DNA of 8,812 nt, from the NCBI GenBank assembly GCA_001804205.1, contig MHFM01000042.1, forward strand, positions 41,693 to 50,504. The letters run 5' to 3'. Position 1 is the stretch's first letter. Every line of letters begins with the position of its first letter. Below are positions 1-8,058 of this stretch, piece by piece. This stretch comes from Omnitrophica bacterium RIFCSPLOWO2_01_FULL_45_10b. Lineage in GTDB: Bacteria; Omnitrophota; Omnitrophia; Omnitrophales; Danuiimicrobiaceae. The position numbers and the translations under genes were made by a program. Under the pieces are notes generated by a model. It saw only the letters and a program-made list of their open reading frames with translations. It did no database searches and was not told the origin of the DNA.

Positions 1-20
1 GAAAATGAAAAGGAGCAATC

Positions 21-2471
21 ATGTTTGATCGTTTTACAGAGCGGGCACGAAAAGTCATCATTCTTGCAAAAGAAGAAGCAAAACGGTTTAACCACGACTA
101 TATCGGCACGGAACACATCCTTCTCGGATTGATTAAAGAAGGGGAAAGTGTGGCTGCCGCTGTTTTGCAAAATTTAGGGCTTTCACTCGACACCATTCGT
201 CTTGAAGTTGAAAAGTTGGTTCAGTTCGGGCCGAGCACGATCGTTTCCGGAGATATTCCGTTTACGCCGAAAGCAAAGAAAGTCATTGAACTTGCGATGG
301 ATGAAGCGCGCCGGCTCGGCCATAACTATATTGGAACCGAACATCTTTTGCTTGGTTTAATTAAAGAAGGCGAAGGTGTCGCGAGCCATGTGCTGATGAA
401 TGTGGGCCTTGATTTAAATAAAGTTCGTTCCGAAGTCATTAAACTTTTGGGTTCTTCCGCTCCACCCCAAGGAGGGGGCGGAATGCAGGCAGGCGGGACG
501 ACTGCAAAGGGAAGTAAAACAAAAACTCCGGCCCTTGATGCTTTTGGACGCGATTTGTCGACCATGGCTCGTTCAGGCAAGTTGGATGCGGTGGTTGGGC
601 GCGCCGATGAAATTGAGCGCGTGATTCAAATTCTGGCCCGCCGAACCAAAAATAACCCAGTCCTTTTGGGCGAAGCGGGCGTTGGAAAGACGGCCATTGT
701 AGAAGGCCTTGCTCAAAGAATTGTTTCGGGGGATGTTCCAGAAGCGCTCTTGGATAAGCGCATTGTGGTATTGGATCTGGCGCTGATGGTGGCCGGAACC
801 AAATATCGCGGGCAATTTGAAGAACGCATTAAAGGGGTAATGGATGAAATCAGACGCGCTGAGAACGTCATTATTTTCATCGACGAACTTCATACTTTAG
901 TAGGTGCCGGTGGTGCGGAAGGGGCGATTGATGCTTCTAATATTTTGAAGCCCGCTTTGTCGCGTGGTGAAATTCAATGTATTGGCGCAACCACTTTAGA
1001 TGAATATCGGAAATATATCGAAAAAGATGCAGCGCTTGCACGGCGATTCCAGACCATTACTGTAGATCCGCCTAGCGTGGATGAAACCATCGCTATTTTG
1101 AAGGGTTTGCGAGACCGTTATGAAGCGCATCACCGCGTGAAGATTACGGATGCGGCTTTGGAAGCGGCCGCAAAACTTTCCGACCGTTATATCAGCGGCC
1201 GGTTCCTTCCGGATAAAGCCATTGATTTAGTTGACGAAGCGGGTTCGCGTGCGCGGCTTTCCGTAACAAGGCTTCCCAAGGACTTGAAGAAGCTTGAGGC
1301 GAGCATTGAAGAATTCAAAATGGAAAAAGAAGCTGCCATTAAAGCTCAGGATTTTGAGCGGGCGGCTAAACTCCGCGATGAAGAGCGCAAAGCGAAAGAA
1401 GAGCTGGCGCGGATTAAGAAAAACTGGAAAGAATCCAAATCTGAGATTGAAATTGAAGTTGGCGAAGAAGATATTGCCGTCATCGTTTCCAAAGTGACGG
1501 GCGTGCCCCTCCAACGGCTTGAAGAGAAAGAACAGACACGTCTTCTTAGAATGGAAGACGAGCTTCATAAGCGCGTCATTGGACAGGAAGAGGCCATTAA
1601 AGCTACTGCCCATGCTGTGCGCCGGTCTCGCTCAGGCCTCCGGAATCCAAAACGTCCCATTGGCAATTTCATTTTTATGGGCCCGACGGGTGTCGGCAAA
1701 ACGCTCCTAGCCCGGGCTTTGGCCGAGTTTATGTTCGGCGATTTGGACGCCGTGATTCAAATCGATATGTCCGAATACGGTGAGAAATTTAATGTTTCCC
1801 GTCTTGTGGGAGCGCCTCCGGGATATGTGGGATATGAAGAGGGCGGCCAACTGACGGAAAAGGTAAGGCGGAGGCCTTATTCTGTGATTTTGCTTGATGA
1901 AATTGAAAAAGCGCATCCTGATGTTTTTAATATTTTGCTTCAGGTAATGGAAGACGGACGTCTTACGGATTCTTTCGGCCGCCGCGTTGATTTTCGGAAC
2001 ACCGTTTTGATTATGACTTCAAATATTGGCGCGGAAGTTCTCAAACGGCAAACCGATCTCGGCTTTAAGACGAAAGCTCTAGATGAAGGTTATGCGGCCA
2101 TGAAAGAAAAATTTCTTGAGGAAGCAAAAAAAGTATTTCGCCCCGAATTTTTGAATCGTGTAGATGATATAATCGTCTTCCATCAATTGATGCGTCCCGA
2201 TTTGGAAAACATTATTCACATCGAATTGACCGAAGTCATGGACCGGATGAAAGACAAAAAGATGGAGCTCATTTTAAGCCCTGAGGTCATTAAGTTTTTG
2301 ATCGACAAAGGTTATGACCCTACCTTTGGGGCCCGGCCGCTCAAGCGCACGATTCAGAGGTATATTGAGAATATTTTGGCCGAGGAAATTTTAAGCGGAA
2401 AATTTAAAGAAGGAGATAAGGTAAAATCTGTTTTAAAAGGAGAAGTCATTACTTTCGAAAAGGCTTCCTAG
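21..2471 (+). CDS. clpC: ATP-dependent Clp protease ATP-binding subunit ClpC (Hsp100/AAA+ unfoldase)
   Basis: This is a complete 816-residue ClpC, the usual family length. It is a cytoplasmic hexameric AAA+ unfoldase that threads substrates into ClpP. Two Clp N-terminal repeats lie at about residues 1-70 and 78-145 (both contain YIGTEH and LLGLIKEGE). A Gly-rich linker (146-168) follows. AAA-1 has Walker A GEAGVGKT (217-224) and Walker B VIIFIDE (283-289). The middle domain (about 415-505) contains a UVR-like coiled coil (434-461), the region that binds adaptors in characterised ClpCs. AAA-2 has Walker A GPTGVGKT (554-561) and Walker B VILLDE (622-627). LGF at 680-682 fits the ClpP-docking loop, so this is ClpC rather than the disaggregase ClpB. 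The start is supported by AAGGAG 5 bp upstream. Only 20 bp lie upstream, so any promoter or heat-shock operator is outside the window. The next gene begins 15 bp after the stop, which suggests cotranscription. Confidence 0.97.
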   Translation: MFDRFTERARKVIILAKEEAKRFNHDYIGTEHILLGLIKEGESVAAAVLQNLGLSLDTIRLEVEKLVQFGPSTIVSGDIPFTPKAKKVIELAMDEARRLGHNYIGTEHLLLGLIKEGEGVASHVLMNVGLDLNKVRSEVIKLLGSSAPPQGGGGMQAGGTTAKGSKTKTPALDAFGRDLSTMARSGKLDAVVGRADEIERVIQILARRTKNNPVLLGEAGVGKTAIVEGLAQRIVSGDVPEALLDKRIVVLDLALMVAGTKYRGQFEERIKGVMDEIRRAENVIIFIDELHTLVGAGGAEGAIDASNILKPALSRGEIQCIGATTLDEYRKYIEKDAALARRFQTITVDPPSVDETIAILKGLRDRYEAHHRVKITDAALEAAAKLSDRYISGRFLPDKAIDLVDEAGSRARLSVTRLPKDLKKLEASIEEFKMEKEAAIKAQDFERAAKLRDEERKAKEELARIKKNWKESKSEIEIEVGEEDIAVIVSKVTGVPLQRLEEKEQTRLLRMEDELHKRVIGQEEAIKATAHAVRRSRSGLRNPKRPIGNFIFMGPTGVGKTLLARALAEFMFGDLDAVIQIDMSEYGEKFNVSRLVGAPPGYVGYEEGGQLTEKVRRRPYSVILLDEIEKAHPDVFNILLQVMEDGRLTDSFGRRVDFRNTVLIMTSNIGAEVLKRQTDLGFKTKALDEGYAAMKEKFLEEAKKVFRPEFLNRVDDIIVFHQLMRPDLENIIHIELTEVMDRMKDKKMELILSPEVIKFLIDKGYDPTFGARPLKRTIQRYIENILAEEILSGKFKEGDKVKSVLKGEVITFEKAS

Positions 2472-2486
2472 GGAGCAAAAGCCCTT

Positions 2487-4409
2487 ATGCCCATTCTGAT
2501 GCGTAAATTAATAGCAACCGTACTTCTTGCGAGCTTGCTTGTTTTTTCGTTTTTTCAATTCTACAATTTTTTGAAAAAGCGGATTGTCACCTCTGACTTG
2601 AAAGCCGCTGCCGAAAAACGGATCAGCGCCTTCCTGAAAGTTCCAGTTCATGTGGACCGAATCAGCGTCGGCATCTTGAGGCATATTTCCGTCAGCGGCC
2701 TTCAAATTAATCCTACAAAAAAAGGCACACCTATTTTCGTCGGCGTTAAGAAAATCATTGTGCGTTATGATTTGTTAAGTTTTCTGAAGCGCAATTTCCG
2801 TATTCCAACCGAAATTTTTCTGGACGCACCTCATTTGAACTGGCAGGCTTTTCAATCTCCCGGTTCTATTTTTGAAATTGGCTTCCTTAAGTCCGACCGC
2901 GGTATTTTGACTCGTTTTGAATTCGAGGAAGGCGAAGTTCAATTGCCATGGTTTCGGCCTAATGAAAAGTTAAATCTAACGGCCATTTCAGGAAAGGCCA
3001 TTCCGAAAAAAGGCGACGCGTTTGACATACGGTTTAAGTCACATGTGTCCGGTGCGGTTTTAGGGCTTGTTTCGGGTTTTGGCGAGATTGATAACCGTAA
3101 AAAACATTACCGCCTCGAAATGATTTTGGATGACCTAGCGTTTTCAAGCGTGAGCCAAATTCCAATCAGCCATTTAAACGGATCCGTTCAATTGGAGGAC
3201 GATACCGTTCGAATTCGTAAAGTACGTTTTCTCTTTCGCGGAATTCCTTGCGAATTATCGGGTGAAATCCAGAATATATTTTCTGAATCGCCGATTTTTT
3301 TGTTCACACTTCGAATTCGGGAGGGTAAGGTATCGATTCGCTCTGATGTGCGGCTTAATTTTAAAGAAGAGACGCTTTCGGGAGTCATTCAATTCGCTGA
3401 CCGTGAGTTCCGATTTTTGGGTTCCATTTCTGGAACTTCTACCCACTTTACGATTCCCCATCTTTCCATTAATGGTTTGTATGACGCCTCCGGGGAGTTT
3501 GATCTCAAGCAGGGAATTTATCGCATTGATGTAGAGCATGAAAACCAACGATTTGGGGTGGAATTTTTTCTGAAAAATTTTGACTGGCAGCTTGTTTTTA
3601 AACTGGACCATTTTAAACTGTTTAATTTCGACCTGGTGACTTATGCAACGGCTCATTTAAAACCCAATGAAGAAGCTTGGCAAAAGGGGCTCCATATTTT
3701 CGATATGGATATTAAAACCGATTATCTCATTTTCCAGCATCAACCTCTTCGTGATTTTAGAGGAAGCGGCCACCTGTCCGTAAACGGTATCGATCGTATT
3801 GCTGCGCAGTGGGGGAATGTTTCCAAGCTTGAAGGCAAGGTTTCCTTTGGAGCGGATCCTCAGGGCGATTTGGTGCTTCGGGCCGGCCCCGTTTCCTTGA
3901 GTGAATTTAAATCGTTTGGTTCGCATCCACTTTCCTTTTCACTGAATGGGACTTTGGAAGGCAAACTTGAGGCCGCCGGATCGTTAAACCAACTGGATTT
4001 TACGGGCGCTTTTAACATTGAGAATGGAAGGGCAGGCGATCTGAAATATGACCGTGCCGTCATTAATTTTTTAGGGCAACTTCCGTATCTTGTGCTCCAC
4101 GATTCTAAAATTATAAAGGGCAAGAACAGTTTTGTATTAAAAGGCGGCCTTAATTTTGCCAGTCCAAATTTTCTGGAGTCAATTCAAGTGGACAGTTCAG
4201 AGCGTGTCGTGATTTGGAAGGGCATGGAATTAACGAGCCAATCTAAAGACCCATCTTCGATAAAGGGTGACAATAACTTTTTTTCCGCGGCCCGTTCTAA
4301 GATTGAAGCTGAATATCAATTTGGAGAACGAACCAGTCTCAATGTTACTGCCGAAGAAGGCCAAACCAAGAAGGAATATTTGACTGCCGGTCCTAAAGTA
4401 AAATTCTGA
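2487..4409 (+). CDS. AsmA/TamB-like membrane-anchored periplasmic protein
   Basis: The product is 640 residues. It has an uncleaved signal-anchor-like N-terminus (hydrophobic residues about 6-28, flanked by basic residues), then a long, presumably periplasmic, beta-rich region. The N-terminal pattern (an amphipathic segment, then 'V..I..G.L..ISVSGLQI', and IIVRYDLLSFL at 90-100 followed by 'IFLDAPHL') is the layout of AsmA/TamB/DUF748 proteins. Residues about 470-560 show the repetitive 'G.LEGKLEAAGSL..LDFTGAFNIENGRAG' style of these families. The C-terminal 35 residues (606-640, starting IEAEYQFGERTSLNV) resemble TamB C-termini. Relatives (TamB, YhdP, YdbH) form hydrophobic grooves that carry phospholipids between membranes; transferring that role here is inference. 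GGGAG (2471-2475) overlaps the clpC stop codon and lies 11 bp before the ATG; an in-frame ATG at 2499 is an alternative start. The stop is 7 bp from mlaE, which supports a shared lipid-transport job. Family assignment is by pattern, not by search. Confidence 0.72.
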   Translation: MPILMRKLIATVLLASLLVFSFFQFYNFLKKRIVTSDLKAAAEKRISAFLKVPVHVDRISVGILRHISVSGLQINPTKKGTPIFVGVKKIIVRYDLLSFLKRNFRIPTEIFLDAPHLNWQAFQSPGSIFEIGFLKSDRGILTRFEFEEGEVQLPWFRPNEKLNLTAISGKAIPKKGDAFDIRFKSHVSGAVLGLVSGFGEIDNRKKHYRLEMILDDLAFSSVSQIPISHLNGSVQLEDDTVRIRKVRFLFRGIPCELSGEIQNIFSESPIFLFTLRIREGKVSIRSDVRLNFKEETLSGVIQFADREFRFLGSISGTSTHFTIPHLSINGLYDASGEFDLKQGIYRIDVEHENQRFGVEFFLKNFDWQLVFKLDHFKLFNFDLVTYATAHLKPNEEAWQKGLHIFDMDIKTDYLIFQHQPLRDFRGSGHLSVNGIDRIAAQWGNVSKLEGKVSFGADPQGDLVLRAGPVSLSEFKSFGSHPLSFSLNGTLEGKLEAAGSLNQLDFTGAFNIENGRAGDLKYDRAVINFLGQLPYLVLHDSKIIKGKNSFVLKGGLNFASPNFLESIQVDSSERVVIWKGMELTSQSKDPSSIKGDNNFFSAARSKIEAEYQFGERTSLNVTAEEGQTKKEYLTAGPKVKF

Positions 4410-4416
4410 GGATTTT

Positions 4417-5238
4417 ATGTTTCGAGTTCCATTTATATATTTGCGAAGAGTTGCTGATGTTCAAAAATGGCTTGGTAAATTTGGGAGCCAAATGATTAAT
4501 TTTTTGGGAAGCTCCGGTGAAATTTCAATCCTTTTTTGGCGTTCGCTTGTCGTATCTATTTCTACGCCCTTAAGATGGCGGGCCACTTTAGATCAAGCTT
4601 ATAAAATTGGGGTAGCTTCACTTCCGCTTGTCATGATGACGTCGCTTTTTTCAGGCATGGTGCTTGCCCTTCAATCTTCTTATCAATTGAGGTTATTTTC
4701 AGCTCAGCAATTTACGGCCGATCTTGTTGCTCTTTCAGTAGCCCGGGAACTAGGCCCTGTTCTGACGGCGATGATGGTAGCCGGCCGGGTTGGCGCTTCT
4801 ATGGCGGCGGAACTTGGAACGATGAAAGTGACCGAACAGATTGACGCTCTAAGATCGCTTGCCACCGATCCGGTACGTTATTTGGTGGTTCCGCGTTTTT
4901 TGGCGTGCTGTACCATGCTCGTTTTCCTCACGATTTATTCGGATTTAATAGGGATGGTGGGCGGTTATATTGTGGGAGTTTTTAAACTGGGGATCAGCCC
5001 GTACCAATATTTTCACCGGACGGTTACCGCTTTAGTCTTTAAAGACATTTATACGGGGCTGATTAAATCGTTTATCTTCGGCATGATGGTTTCGATTGTC
5101 AGCTGCTATTATGGTTTTAAAGCAAGAGGCGGCGCTGAAGGAGTGGGTCATGCAACAACGATGGCCGTTGTGGTTTCCTTTATTTTAATCATTGTGTTCG
5201 ACACATTTTTCACCGCTTTCTTTTACCTTGTTTTTTAA
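4417..5238 (+). CDS. mlaE: MlaE-family ABC transporter permease (phospholipid transport)
   Basis: This 273-residue inner-membrane permease of the MlaE/YrbE family pairs with MlaF (ATPase) and an MCE protein to move phospholipids between inner membrane and periplasm. Family hallmarks are visible: ARELGPVLTAMMVAGRVGAS at 109-128, with the Glu of the conserved E-x-G-P, and EQIDALRSLATDP at 140-152, the cytoplasmic coupling segment. Hydrophobic segments lie at about 66-88, 155-188, 213-232 and 247-273. A basic, amphipathic N-terminal stretch (about 1-60) matches the interfacial helix of the family. The start is well set by GAGGA (4408-4412), which overlaps the upstream TGA stop and lies 4 bp before ATG. 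The next gene, mlaF, starts 11 bp after the stop. The direction of lipid transport cannot be read from the sequence. Confidence 0.94.
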   Translation: MFRVPFIYLRRVADVQKWLGKFGSQMINFLGSSGEISILFWRSLVVSISTPLRWRATLDQAYKIGVASLPLVMMTSLFSGMVLALQSSYQLRLFSAQQFTADLVALSVARELGPVLTAMMVAGRVGASMAAELGTMKVTEQIDALRSLATDPVRYLVVPRFLACCTMLVFLTIYSDLIGMVGGYIVGVFKLGISPYQYFHRTVTALVFKDIYTGLIKSFIFGMMVSIVSCYYGFKARGGAEGVGHATTMAVVVSFILIIVFDTFFTAFFYLVF

Positions 5239-5249
5239 AAGGTGATGGG

Positions 5250-6065
5250 ATGATTGAAATTATCGATCTTCATAAATCATTTGGCGCGCACCGTGTTCTA
5301 GATGGTGTGAATTTAAAAATTGAAACCGGGGAAACCATGGTCATTATCGGCCGTTCCGGAACCGGTAAAAGCGTTTTATTGAAACACATCATCGGGATTA
5401 TGAAACCTGATTCCGGAGAGATTTTAGTCGACGGCGTCAATATTTTTGAGATTCCGGGTGATGAAATTAATCAATTTAGAATGCAAATCGGGATGTTGTT
5501 TCAAGGTTCTGCTCTTTTTGACTCCTTGACCGTTCGGGAAAATATAGGTTTTTCCTTGTATGAACATACGCAACTGGCTCATGATGAAATTGATCGGCGC
5601 GTTAAAGAGAGACTTCGGCTTGTTGGTTTGAGCGGAATTGAAGATTTAATGCCGTCTGAGCTTTCGGGAGGGATGAAAAAGCGCGTGGGGCTTGCACGCG
5701 CCATTTGCACGGAGCCAAAAATTATTCTTTATGATGAACCAACAACCGGGCTTGATCCAATTATGGCCGATGCCATTAATGACCTTATTTTGAGAATGCA
5801 GCAAAGATTGCGGATTACATCGATCGTAGTAACTCATGATATGACAAGCGCTTATAAGGTTGGAACGCGAATTGCGATGCTTTACGGAGGCAAAATTGTA
5901 GGCGTTGGAACGCCTGCGGAGATTCGAAATTCAAAAGACCCGCTGATTCAGCAATTCATCACAGGATCTGCCCACGGACCGATCACCGCCGAAGAGGGCA
6001 GCAGTACTTATCTTTTAGGAAATGGCAATGGTGATAATAATCAAGCGCAAGGTGAAACGGCTTAA
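5250..6065 (+). CDS. mlaF: MlaF-family ABC transporter ATP-binding protein
   Basis: This 271-residue nucleotide-binding subunit powers the MlaE permease from the cytoplasmic face. All ABC motifs are intact: Walker A GRSGTGKS (34-41), Q-loop Gln85 in MLFQGSALFDSL, signature LSGGM (138-142), Walker B IILYDE (158-163), D-loop GLDP (167-170) and switch His196 in VVTHDM. 'FQGSALFDSLTVRENI' and 'LSGGMKKRVGLARAI' are the wording typical of MlaF rather than of export or amino-acid importer ATPases. The last 25 or so residues (TAEEG...NGNGDNNQAQGETA) form a hydrophilic, Asn/Gly-rich tail beyond the ABC fold, probably disordered. The start is supported by AAGGTG (5239-5244), 5 bp before ATG and touching the mlaE stop codon. 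The gene ends in two in-frame TAA codons (6063-6068). No MlaB-type STAS partner is seen in the window. Confidence 0.95.
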   Translation: MIEIIDLHKSFGAHRVLDGVNLKIETGETMVIIGRSGTGKSVLLKHIIGIMKPDSGEILVDGVNIFEIPGDEINQFRMQIGMLFQGSALFDSLTVRENIGFSLYEHTQLAHDEIDRRVKERLRLVGLSGIEDLMPSELSGGMKKRVGLARAICTEPKIILYDEPTTGLDPIMADAINDLILRMQQRLRITSIVVTHDMTSAYKVGTRIAMLYGGKIVGVGTPAEIRNSKDPLIQQFITGSAHGPITAEEGSSTYLLGNGNGDNNQAQGETA

Positions 6066-6093
6066 TAACTGAATATATTTTGGAGGAGTCTAT

Positions 6094-6873
6094 ATGAGCA
6101 AACCTAAGTTCGAAGTGATGGTAGGGCTTTTTGTCGTCGTTGGATTTATCATTCTTTCGACCATCGTATTTTTTGTAAGCGGAATTTATTTCTTTAGGCC
6201 TGGTTATCATTTAAGCGCCCAGTTTGATTTCGTCGGGATTATGGACCGAGGCGCGCCTGTTCGATTTTCGGGTGTGCGAGTGGGAGAAGTTTCGAATGTA
6301 AAAATTTTACGACCTGCGAAGGAAGGTGAGAATGCGAAGGTAGAGATTACTTTTTTTGTTGAAAAACGGATTGAAGTCAGGGAACGGTACTTGGTGAGCG
6401 TTCAGGGTACCCATATTATGAGTGAGCCCCATATTGAAATTACGCCCGTTCCGGATGGAGGCCGAATCCTCAAAGACGGTGACCTCATACCCAATGGTAT
6501 TTCTCCGCCGACGTTGGATGATTTAATTAAACAGGGCGATTCCATCGCCAAGCGTATGAATAAGATTCTAGAAAGTATAGGTATTGTTTTCGAAGATGAG
6601 GAAACCAGGACGATGCTTCATGATTCGCTTAAAAATATGAATCAACTTCTTGCGTCTATGAATCAAATTACAGCAGGCCAGGAGAAGGAATTGCGCAATA
6701 TGGTGGTCAATTTAAACCGTACTGCAGATGAAATGAGCAAGCTTCTCAAACAAATCAACGAGGGAAATGGGACTTTAGGAAAATTCATTAAGGAAGATGA
6801 AGTGTACAACAATCTGCAGGACTTTACACGTGACATTAAGACGCATCCATGGAAATTGTTAAAGAAAAACTAA
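6094..6873 (+). CDS. mlaD: MlaD-like MCE-domain lipid-binding protein
   Basis: The product is a 259-residue single-pass membrane protein. A short cytoplasmic N-terminus leads into a transmembrane helix (about 10-30), then an MCE domain (about 36-118) with FDFVGIMDRGAPVRFSGVRVGEV at 44-66 and the family's GTHIMSEPHIEI near 105-116. MCE domains form hexameric rings with a hydrophobic pore that passes lipids. After the domain comes a long helical region (about 138-225, rich in Met, Asn, Leu and Lys) and a conserved-looking end, GTLGKFIKEDEVYNNL, then HPWKLLKK. That C-terminus is typical of longer MCE proteins and absent from the shorter (about 183-residue) E. coli MlaD; it may extend the tunnel or contact partners. 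The start is clear: GGAGGAG (6082-6088) lies 5 bp before ATG. This is the last gene of the transport operon, followed by a terminator candidate. Confidence 0.93.
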   Translation: MSKPKFEVMVGLFVVVGFIILSTIVFFVSGIYFFRPGYHLSAQFDFVGIMDRGAPVRFSGVRVGEVSNVKILRPAKEGENAKVEITFFVEKRIEVRERYLVSVQGTHIMSEPHIEITPVPDGGRILKDGDLIPNGISPPTLDDLIKQGDSIAKRMNKILESIGIVFEDEETRTMLHDSLKNMNQLLASMNQITAGQEKELRNMVVNLNRTADEMSKLLKQINEGNGTLGKFIKEDEVYNNLQDFTRDIKTHPWKLLKKN

Positions 6874-6905
6874 GATTCATCTTTATTTATTTTAACCGTC
6901 CTAAC

Positions 6906-6941
6906 TTGGATTTGGCGGAGTGTCCCAAATTCAACTTTTTT
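6906..6941 (+). terminator. Probable intrinsic terminator after mlaD
   Basis: TTGGATTTGG (6906-6915) pairs with CCAAATTCAA (6925-6934) as a 10-bp stem with one G-T wobble and a 9-base loop. One C then six T's (6936-6941) follow directly. It lies 33 bp after the mlaD stop and just before the ribosome-binding site of the next gene, so it would separate the lipid-transport genes from the PIN/TRAM gene. The stem is AT-rich, so termination may be partial. No clear promoter for the next gene is visible in the remaining few bases. Confidence 0.6.
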
Positions 6942-6954
6942 AAGAAAGGTAGGT

Positions 6955-7974
6955 ATGATTCCTATGATTATGCTGCTTCGAATTTTATTAGTGGGTGCGT
7001 TCACCTTTGCAGGGCATTATTTAGGCTTTCATTATTTTTCAAGCGCTTTGCTCGATCAATTTCCGTGGCTGAGCGCCACGGTTGGTGGCTTGGCAGGTTT
7101 TGTTGTTATTCTGATTGATTTATATTTTCAGCGGCTTAGCGTTCGAAATATTCTCTCCGTTTTAATTGGCGCTACGCTTGGGCTCTGGGTTCACTCGCTC
7201 TTGATGCAAGTCGTCCGAAATTATGCCGCCATTCCCCAAGATCAATTGAGGCAATTTGGAATTCTATCAGCCTCTGTTTTCGCTTATCTAGGAGCGATCA
7301 CGATTTTACGCGGCCAGGATGAGTTTGCCATGATGATTCCGTTTGTAAAGTTTACGGCAAAGGGTGCTACGGAAGACATTATTTTGCTTGACACGAGTGT
7401 CATTATCGACGGCCGGGTTGCCGATATTTGTGAAACGGCTTTTTTGGGGGGGAAACTTTATCTTCCGCGTTTTGTATTGAAGGAACTCCAATTGATTGCG
7501 GATTCATCGGATCCTTTAAAACGAAACCGCGGGCGCCGAGGCCTTGATATTTTGAATCGAATGAAGAAAAATCCAATGCTTGAAATCAAAATTCATGAAA
7601 CAGATTTTTCAGAACTGAATACCGTCGATGCCAAATTGGTGAAGTTGGGCCAAGAACTGGGCGGTAAAGTCCTAACCAATGATTTTAATTTAAATAAAGT
7701 CGCTGAACTTCAAGGAGTTAAGGTGTTGAACATTAACGAATTGGCCAATGCCTTAAAACCGATTGTCATTCCTGGTGAGATGATGCAGGTTCGAATTTTA
7801 AAGGAAGGGAAAGAACAAGATCAGGGCGTAGCCTATTTGGATGACGGCACGATGGTCGTGGTTGATAATGGCCGTAAGCGGATTGGACAGACGCTTTCGG
7901 TCACCATTACAAGCGTTCTCCAAACTCAGGCCGGCCGCATGATTTTTGCAAAGCCAACGGATGAATCCCGTTAA
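6955..7974 (+). CDS. yacL: YacL-like membrane protein with PIN and TRAM domains
   Basis: The product is 339 residues. Four hydrophobic segments (about 5-29, 39-57, 66-88, 101-118) are followed by a cytoplasmic PIN domain (about 141-262) and a C-terminal TRAM domain (about 271-333). The PIN acidic residues expected for metal-dependent RNA cleavage are present: Asp146 in LLDTSVIIDGR, Glu177 in VLKEL, Asp225 in TVDAKL and Asp243 in LTNDFN. TRAM is a small RNA-binding beta-barrel. This matches B. subtilis YacL in domain order and approximate length (about 366 there); its substrate is not well established, so a membrane-tethered RNase role is inference. AAAGG (6945-6949) lies 5 bp before the chosen ATG; in-frame ATGs at 6964 and 6970 are less well placed. 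The gene is next to ispD as in Firmicutes. Its last codons and stop form the left arm of an inverted repeat (7959-7977). Confidence 0.92.
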   Translation: MIPMIMLLRILLVGAFTFAGHYLGFHYFSSALLDQFPWLSATVGGLAGFVVILIDLYFQRLSVRNILSVLIGATLGLWVHSLLMQVVRNYAAIPQDQLRQFGILSASVFAYLGAITILRGQDEFAMMIPFVKFTAKGATEDIILLDTSVIIDGRVADICETAFLGGKLYLPRFVLKELQLIADSSDPLKRNRGRRGLDILNRMKKNPMLEIKIHETDFSELNTVDAKLVKLGQELGGKVLTNDFNLNKVAELQGVKVLNINELANALKPIVIPGEMMQVRILKEGKEQDQGVAYLDDGTMVVVDNGRKRIGQTLSVTITSVLQTQAGRMIFAKPTDESR

Positions 7975-7979
7975 ATCCC

Positions 7980-7994
7980 TCACTGTTTTAGTGA
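7980..7994 (+). other. Small hairpin just after the yacL stop
   Basis: TCACT (7980-7984) pairs with AGTGA (7990-7994) around the loop GTTTT. It is followed by TATTTC, which is too weak to be a convincing terminator alone. It lies inside inverted repeat 1. Confidence 0.35.
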
Positions 7995-8028
7995 TATTTC
8001 GAAAAAGTAGCTTTATAACGGCAACAAC

Positions 8029-8058
8029 AATGTGGCGTTGAAACAAACGCCATATTTT
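8029..8058 (+). terminator. Candidate intrinsic terminator downstream of yacL
   Basis: AATGTGGCGTT (8029-8039) pairs with AACGCCATATT (8046-8056) with one G-T wobble around a 6-base loop, GAAACA. The GC-rich heart is TGGCGTT/AACGCCA, followed by TATTTTG. The T-run is short and partly in the stem, so it could be a terminator or just an internal hairpin of the surrounding inverted repeat. Confidence 0.45.

Noticed and set aside
573..893. Antisense open frame of 106 codons inside clpC
   Set aside because: It lies wholly opposite the conserved AAA-1 coding region, its product shows no recognisable domain, and no ribosome-binding site supports it.
1227..1613. Antisense open frame of 128 codons, Phe-rich, inside clpC
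   Set aside because: The Phe-rich composition is the mirror of Lys/Glu codons in the ClpC coiled coil, so it is a shadow and not a gene.
2470..2485. Possible small hairpin AGGG...CCCT between clpC and the next gene
   Set aside because: It has only 4 bp of stem and no T-run, so it is not a terminator. A minor effect on the ribosome-binding site cannot be judged.
2716..2722. A7 run (and a T7 run near 3295) in the AsmA/TamB-like gene as possible frameshift sites
   Set aside because: The reading frame is continuous with family-like features on both sides, and there is no stop or overlapping frame to suggest programmed slippage.
3255..3656. Antisense open frame of 133 codons inside the AsmA/TamB-like gene
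   Set aside because: It is opposite a continuous sense frame with consistent family features and has no recognisable domain or start signals.
6849..7118. + strand frame of 89 codons bridging the end of mlaD and the start of the PIN/TRAM gene
   Set aside because: It overlaps two well-supported genes and the terminator candidate, and its product looks like out-of-frame translation of a membrane segment.
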